A stretch of DNA of 64,000 bases, from the NCBI GenBank assembly GCA_964345835.1, contig CAYFSL010000003.1, forward strand, positions 22,981 to 86,980, written 5' to 3'. Below, piece after piece: positions 61,309 to 64,000 of this stretch (position 1 is the stretch's first letter; the number at the start of each line of letters is the position of its first letter). Origin of the DNA: JAAYEL01 sp964345835 (GTDB lineage Bacteria > Bacillota > Clostridia > Tissierellales > Peptoniphilaceae). The notes below the pieces were generated by a model. It searched no databases and was not told where the DNA came from. It saw only the letters and a program-made list of their open reading frames with translations. A program made the translations under genes and the position numbers.

Positions 61309-62349
61309 TTATAAGTCATCCTCAAATACTGAAGATTTAGAGTAGGCTGTCACCTTTCCTTCAAAAAAGTCTGTCTTGATTTCGTTAGGGTCTGAATATT
61401 CCTTAACCCATTTCATTGACTGAGGTTCTTCCTTATTCCTATCAAATAGGTTTCCGAAACCAAGCCCCCTTGACCTAAGGTTACCAAGGTATTCGATGTA
61501 GTCTTCTACCATTTGTCCTGTAAGTCCAGAGATATTATCACCAATAACATATTTGCCCCAAGCGATTTCTTGTCTTACACCTTCCATAAGCATGGCCTTG
61601 TACTCCTCTACCTTTTCTTCTGTGAATAGGTCTGGTTCTTCCTTTTTTAGTTCAAGAACAATATTTCTAAATAACCATAGGTGGGTATTTTCATCCCTAT
61701 TTATATATCTTATTTCTTGAACGGTTCCAGGCATCTTGCCCATCCTACCTAGGTTATAGAAAAACATAAAGCCTGAGTAAAAATAAATACCTTCTAAGAT
61801 ATAATTTCCAATTACCGCCCTCATATAGGTTTCCTTACTTGGGTTATTTACAAAGTCATTATATATATCACCTATAAATTTATTTCTTGATAAAAGGTGC
61901 TTGTCATCCCTCCATTGGTATAGGATTTCAGTCCTTTCTTCTGGAGAGGCAATCGTATCAAGAATATATGAATATGATTGAGAGTGAATTGCTTCCTGGT
62001 AAGCTTGAATAGTTAATACCAGGTTTACTTCATTTGCGGTTGTATGTTGCCCAATATTTGGCAGGTTGGCAGTCTGAATACTATCTAAAAATATCAAGAA
62101 AGATAGGATCTTGTCATAGGACACTTTCTCATATTGGTCAAGCTTTCTATAGTCCTTGATATCTTGGTTCATGTTTATTTCTTCTGGAATCCAGAAGTTA
62201 TTCATCATAGTACGATATAAGTCTGATACCCAGGTATATTTTATGTTGTTAAAGTCGTTAAGGTTTGTAGTATTACCATTAATCATTCTTCTTTTAGTTA
62301 ACTCGACATCTCCATGTTCATTAAATAGAGCCTTCTTTTTAATTTCCAT
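61309..62349 (-). CDS. nrdB: Class I ribonucleotide reductase, beta subunit
   Basis: 346 residues. Metal ligands Asp 89 (FLDSIQ), Glu 119 and His 122 (QEAIHSQSY), Glu 186 (ILEGIY), Glu 220 and His 223 (RDENTHL). The radical Tyr is kept at 126 (HSQSY). It supplies the tyrosyl radical to the alpha subunit to make dNTPs; metal (Fe or Mn) is not known. It follows nrdA by 173 bp and is a likely NrdR target. GGGGAGG start. Confidence 0.93.
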   Translation of the reverse strand: MEIKKKALFNEHGDVELTKRRMINGNTTNLNDFNNIKYTWVSDLYRTMMNNFWIPEEINMNQDIKDYRKLDQYEKVSYDKILSFLIFLDSIQTANLPNIGQHTTANEVNLVLTIQAYQEAIHSQSYSYILDTIASPEERTEILYQWRDDKHLLSRNKFIGDIYNDFVNNPSKETYMRAVIGNYILEGIYFYSGFMFFYNLGRMGKMPGTVQEIRYINRDENTHLWLFRNIVLELKKEEPDLFTEEKVEEYKAMLMEGVRQEIAWGKYVIGDNISGLTGQMVEDYIEYLGNLRSRGLGFGNLFDRNKEEPQSMKWVKEYSDPNEIKTDFFEGKVTAYSKSSVFEDDL

Positions 62350-62458
62350 AAATCCTCCCCATACTTTATTTAATATAGTATATCATTTTACCTCTTTGGA
62401 ATAACTTTATAATCCATGTGTTGTAAATGTATCTTATTAAATTATACATAATAATTAC

Positions 62459-62492
62459 AGGCTAGTCACGTAATAAACGCCAACTAGCCTGC
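62459..62492. terminator. Hairpin between nrdA and nrdB
   Basis: CAGGCTAGT / ACTAGCCTG, 9-bp stem, 16-base loop. The T-run on minus is poor, so it may partly terminate or protect the nrdA transcript. A TGTATAAT at about 62442-62449 (minus) offers a -10 for nrdB. Confidence 0.5.
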
Positions 62493-62522
62493 ATATTTTC
62501 AACCTATTAAATTTATATCTTA

Positions 62523-64000
62523 TTATGATGAACAGGAATCACAATCTTCGACATCAAGAGACTTTCCTCTCACATAATATAGTGACTTTAGGCCACTTTC
62601 ACAAGCAGAGATAAGTAGGTTCATAATCTGTCTCATAGTAAAGTCAGATGTTATATATAAGTTAACAGACTGACCTTGGTCAATATGCCTTTGTCTTATC
62701 ATGGCAGATTTTATTACCCAGTCCTGGTCTACCTCATGGGCATTTTCATAAGTCCAAAATGTCCTTGTAGTAAGCCCTGGAGCAACCCTAGGAATAATTG
62801 ACCCCTTCTTTTCTTCAAGGAAGTATCTTTTCATAACTGGGTCAACGCCAGCTGTAGTACCAGCGATTATAGAAGTAGAACCAGTAGGAGCAATAGCCAT
62901 CAGGTATCCATTTCTCATCCCATTATTATGGACCCTATCCTTTAGTTTTTGCCACCTAACTGAATCATATGACCTTCTTTCAAAATACTTGCCATCGTCC
63001 CATTCGGACCCCTTAAAGTAATGATAGCTTCCCTTTTCCTCAGCAAGCTGACTACTTGTCTTTATAGCATAGTAGTTAATATCTTCATAAACCTTATCCA
63101 TAAAGTCTAAGTGCTCTTGTGATGAAAACATTATATTTCTTTGAACAAGGGCATGATGGTAGCCAGAGCTTCCCAGGCCAATAGCCCTATATTTTTGGTT
63201 AGTGATTTCGGCGTAAGGAACTGGATAGTAATTTAGGTCTATTACGTTATCTAAGGCCCTAACTATAGTAGAGACAACTGACTCTAACTCTTCCTTATCC
63301 TCCAATTTAATATTTCCTAAAACAAGAGAGGCAAGGTTACATACGACAAAATCTCCTGCTTTGGTAGTTTTTGTGACATAGGATTCCCCATTTTCTTCTA
63401 CAACCTTAGTCTCAGAAGATTCTATCCCCCTCATATTTTGCATGATTTCAGTACAAAGGTTTGAAGAATATACCATGCCAACATGCTTATTTGGGTTAGC
63501 TTCATTAACTGCATCTCTAAAGAAAGAAAAAGGTGTTCCAGTTTCTGTAAGAGAAACTATAATCAGCCTTACCATATCCTTTACTGATATAGTCCTTTTT
63601 GTAAGCTTGGGACTTCCAACACATTCATAGTATTTTCTCTCCCACTCTTCTCCAAAATAGTCTTCTAACTTATAACCCATAACTTGTTCGATCTCGTGGG
63701 GATCAAACATATACCAAGTTGCATTAATATTATCTTTAGCAAGCTTCCAAAACAGGTCAGGATAAGATACAGCAGGAAAAACGTCATGAGCCTTTTGCCT
63801 ATCGTCCCCGTTGTTGGTCTTCAATTGTAAAAACTCAGGCATATCCTTGTGCCAAGCATCAAGATAGACTGCAACAGATCCCTGCCTAACTCCCAGTTGG
63901 TCCACTGCTACAGCAGTATCATTTGCAAGTCTAATCCAACGTACAACGCCACCTGCAACTCCCTTAAATCCTCTTATATCAGACCCTGTTGACCTAACCT
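62523..64000 (-). CDS. nrdA: Class I ribonucleotide reductase, alpha subunit (5' part missing)
   Basis: About 492 C-terminal residues; the frame is open to the right edge, so the GTG at 63905 is not a start. Visible: SSNLCTEI (Asn, radical Cys, Glu), FVVCNLAS (partner Cys), PTGSTSIIAGTTAGVDP, and the tail VEDCDSCSS with the shuttle cysteines. SLYYVRG has the tyrosine pair of the radical path. It reduces ribonucleotides with nrdB. The N-terminal ATP cone is outside the window. Confidence 0.95.
   Translation of the reverse strand, partial: VRSTGSDIRGFKGVAGGVVRWIRLANDTAVAVDQLGVRQGSVAVYLDAWHKDMPEFLQLKTNNGDDRQKAHDVFPAVSYPDLFWKLAKDNINATWYMFDPHEIEQVMGYKLEDYFGEEWERKYYECVGSPKLTKRTISVKDMVRLIIVSLTETGTPFSFFRDAVNEANPNKHVGMVYSSNLCTEIMQNMRGIESSETKVVEENGESYVTKTTKAGDFVVCNLASLVLGNIKLEDKEELESVVSTIVRALDNVIDLNYYPVPYAEITNQKYRAIGLGSSGYHHALVQRNIMFSSQEHLDFMDKVYEDINYYAIKTSSQLAEEKGSYHYFKGSEWDDGKYFERRSYDSVRWQKLKDRVHNNGMRNGYLMAIAPTGSTSIIAGTTAGVDPVMKRYFLEEKKGSIIPRVAPGLTTRTFWTYENAHEVDQDWVIKSAMIRQRHIDQGQSVNLYITSDFTMRQIMNLLISACESGLKSLYYVRGKSLDVEDCDSCSS

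Noticed and set aside
62350..62458. NrdR boxes in the nrdB leader
   Set aside because: ATACTATATTAAATA at about 62372-62386 is only a partial match and no second box at helical spacing was found.
1..64000. CRISPR arrays, prophage, insertion sequences, tRNA or rRNA genes
   Set aside because: No regularly spaced repeats, transposase-like proteins or RNA gene signatures were seen on either strand.

Overview
The window is an AT-rich, gene-dense piece of chromosome from a low-GC Gram-positive bacterium. Gene content and order match Firmicutes: rpmB/asp23/fakA, alaS-ireB-ruvX-DUF1292, the mraZ dcw cluster, rqcP-divIC-tilS-hpt-ftsH and coaX-dus. The spots where spore formers carry yabP, yabQ and spoIIE are empty, which suggests a non-sporulating anaerobic coccus of the Peptoniphilaceae type (Anaerococcus-like). 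That taxonomic call is inference. I saw no mobile elements, CRISPR arrays, rRNA or tRNA genes. Nearly all genes are on the minus strand; plus-strand exceptions are rpmB, one yitT-like gene, pbp1A and its following two-component system.

Layout. 1-0.9 kb: fakA-like (cut by the edge) and asp23, divergent from rpmB. 0.9-5.5 kb: an operon of an RluA-type pseudouridine synthase, response regulator, sensor kinase and an unrecognised lipoprotein. 5.6-7.9 kb: two unknown genes (one P-loop), a radical SAM protein and a metal-binding-looking DUF1292 protein. 8-19.2 kb: a long, often overlapping minus-strand run: alaS, ireB, ruvX, DUF1292, RNase J, trmR and a U32 protein (tRNA U34 modification), yitT, cvfB, a cytoplasmic parvulin and pepD. 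19.3-27.7 kb: an IscR-like regulator, a second yitT, a NUDIX hydrolase, leuS behind a T-box leader, asnS, rarA and nrdR. 27.7-36.7 kb: a shortened dcw cluster (mraZ, rsmH, ftsL-like, PASTA PBP, mraY, murD, ftsW, ftsZ) led by a four-repeat MraZ operator.

37-41 kb: lgt, a probable lipoprotein intramolecular transacylase (lit), yebC, yigZ and hflX. 41.3-46.8 kb (plus): a frameshifted small transmembrane ORF that resembles the start of the next gene, then pbp1A and a second two-component system. 46.9-57.6 kb: MATE transporter, dus, coaX, an ECF S component (probably pantothenate), pyrG, a small membrane protein, ftsH, hpt, tilS, divIC (interrupted by a 100-N gap in a 15-bp repeat) and rqcP. 57.7-64 kb: a nucleoside kinase with ThrRS-like N-terminus, a zinc metallopeptidase, an alpha/beta hydrolase and class I ribonucleotide reductase nrdB and nrdA (cut by the edge).

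Most notable: the CTP synthase has lost all three catalytic residues of its glutaminase domain while the synthetase domain looks usable; the small repeat-built, frameshifted transmembrane ORF upstream of pbp1A; the lgt-lit pair; the MraZ operator; and a recurrent extended -10 promoter (TGGTATAAT) in front of five transcription units.
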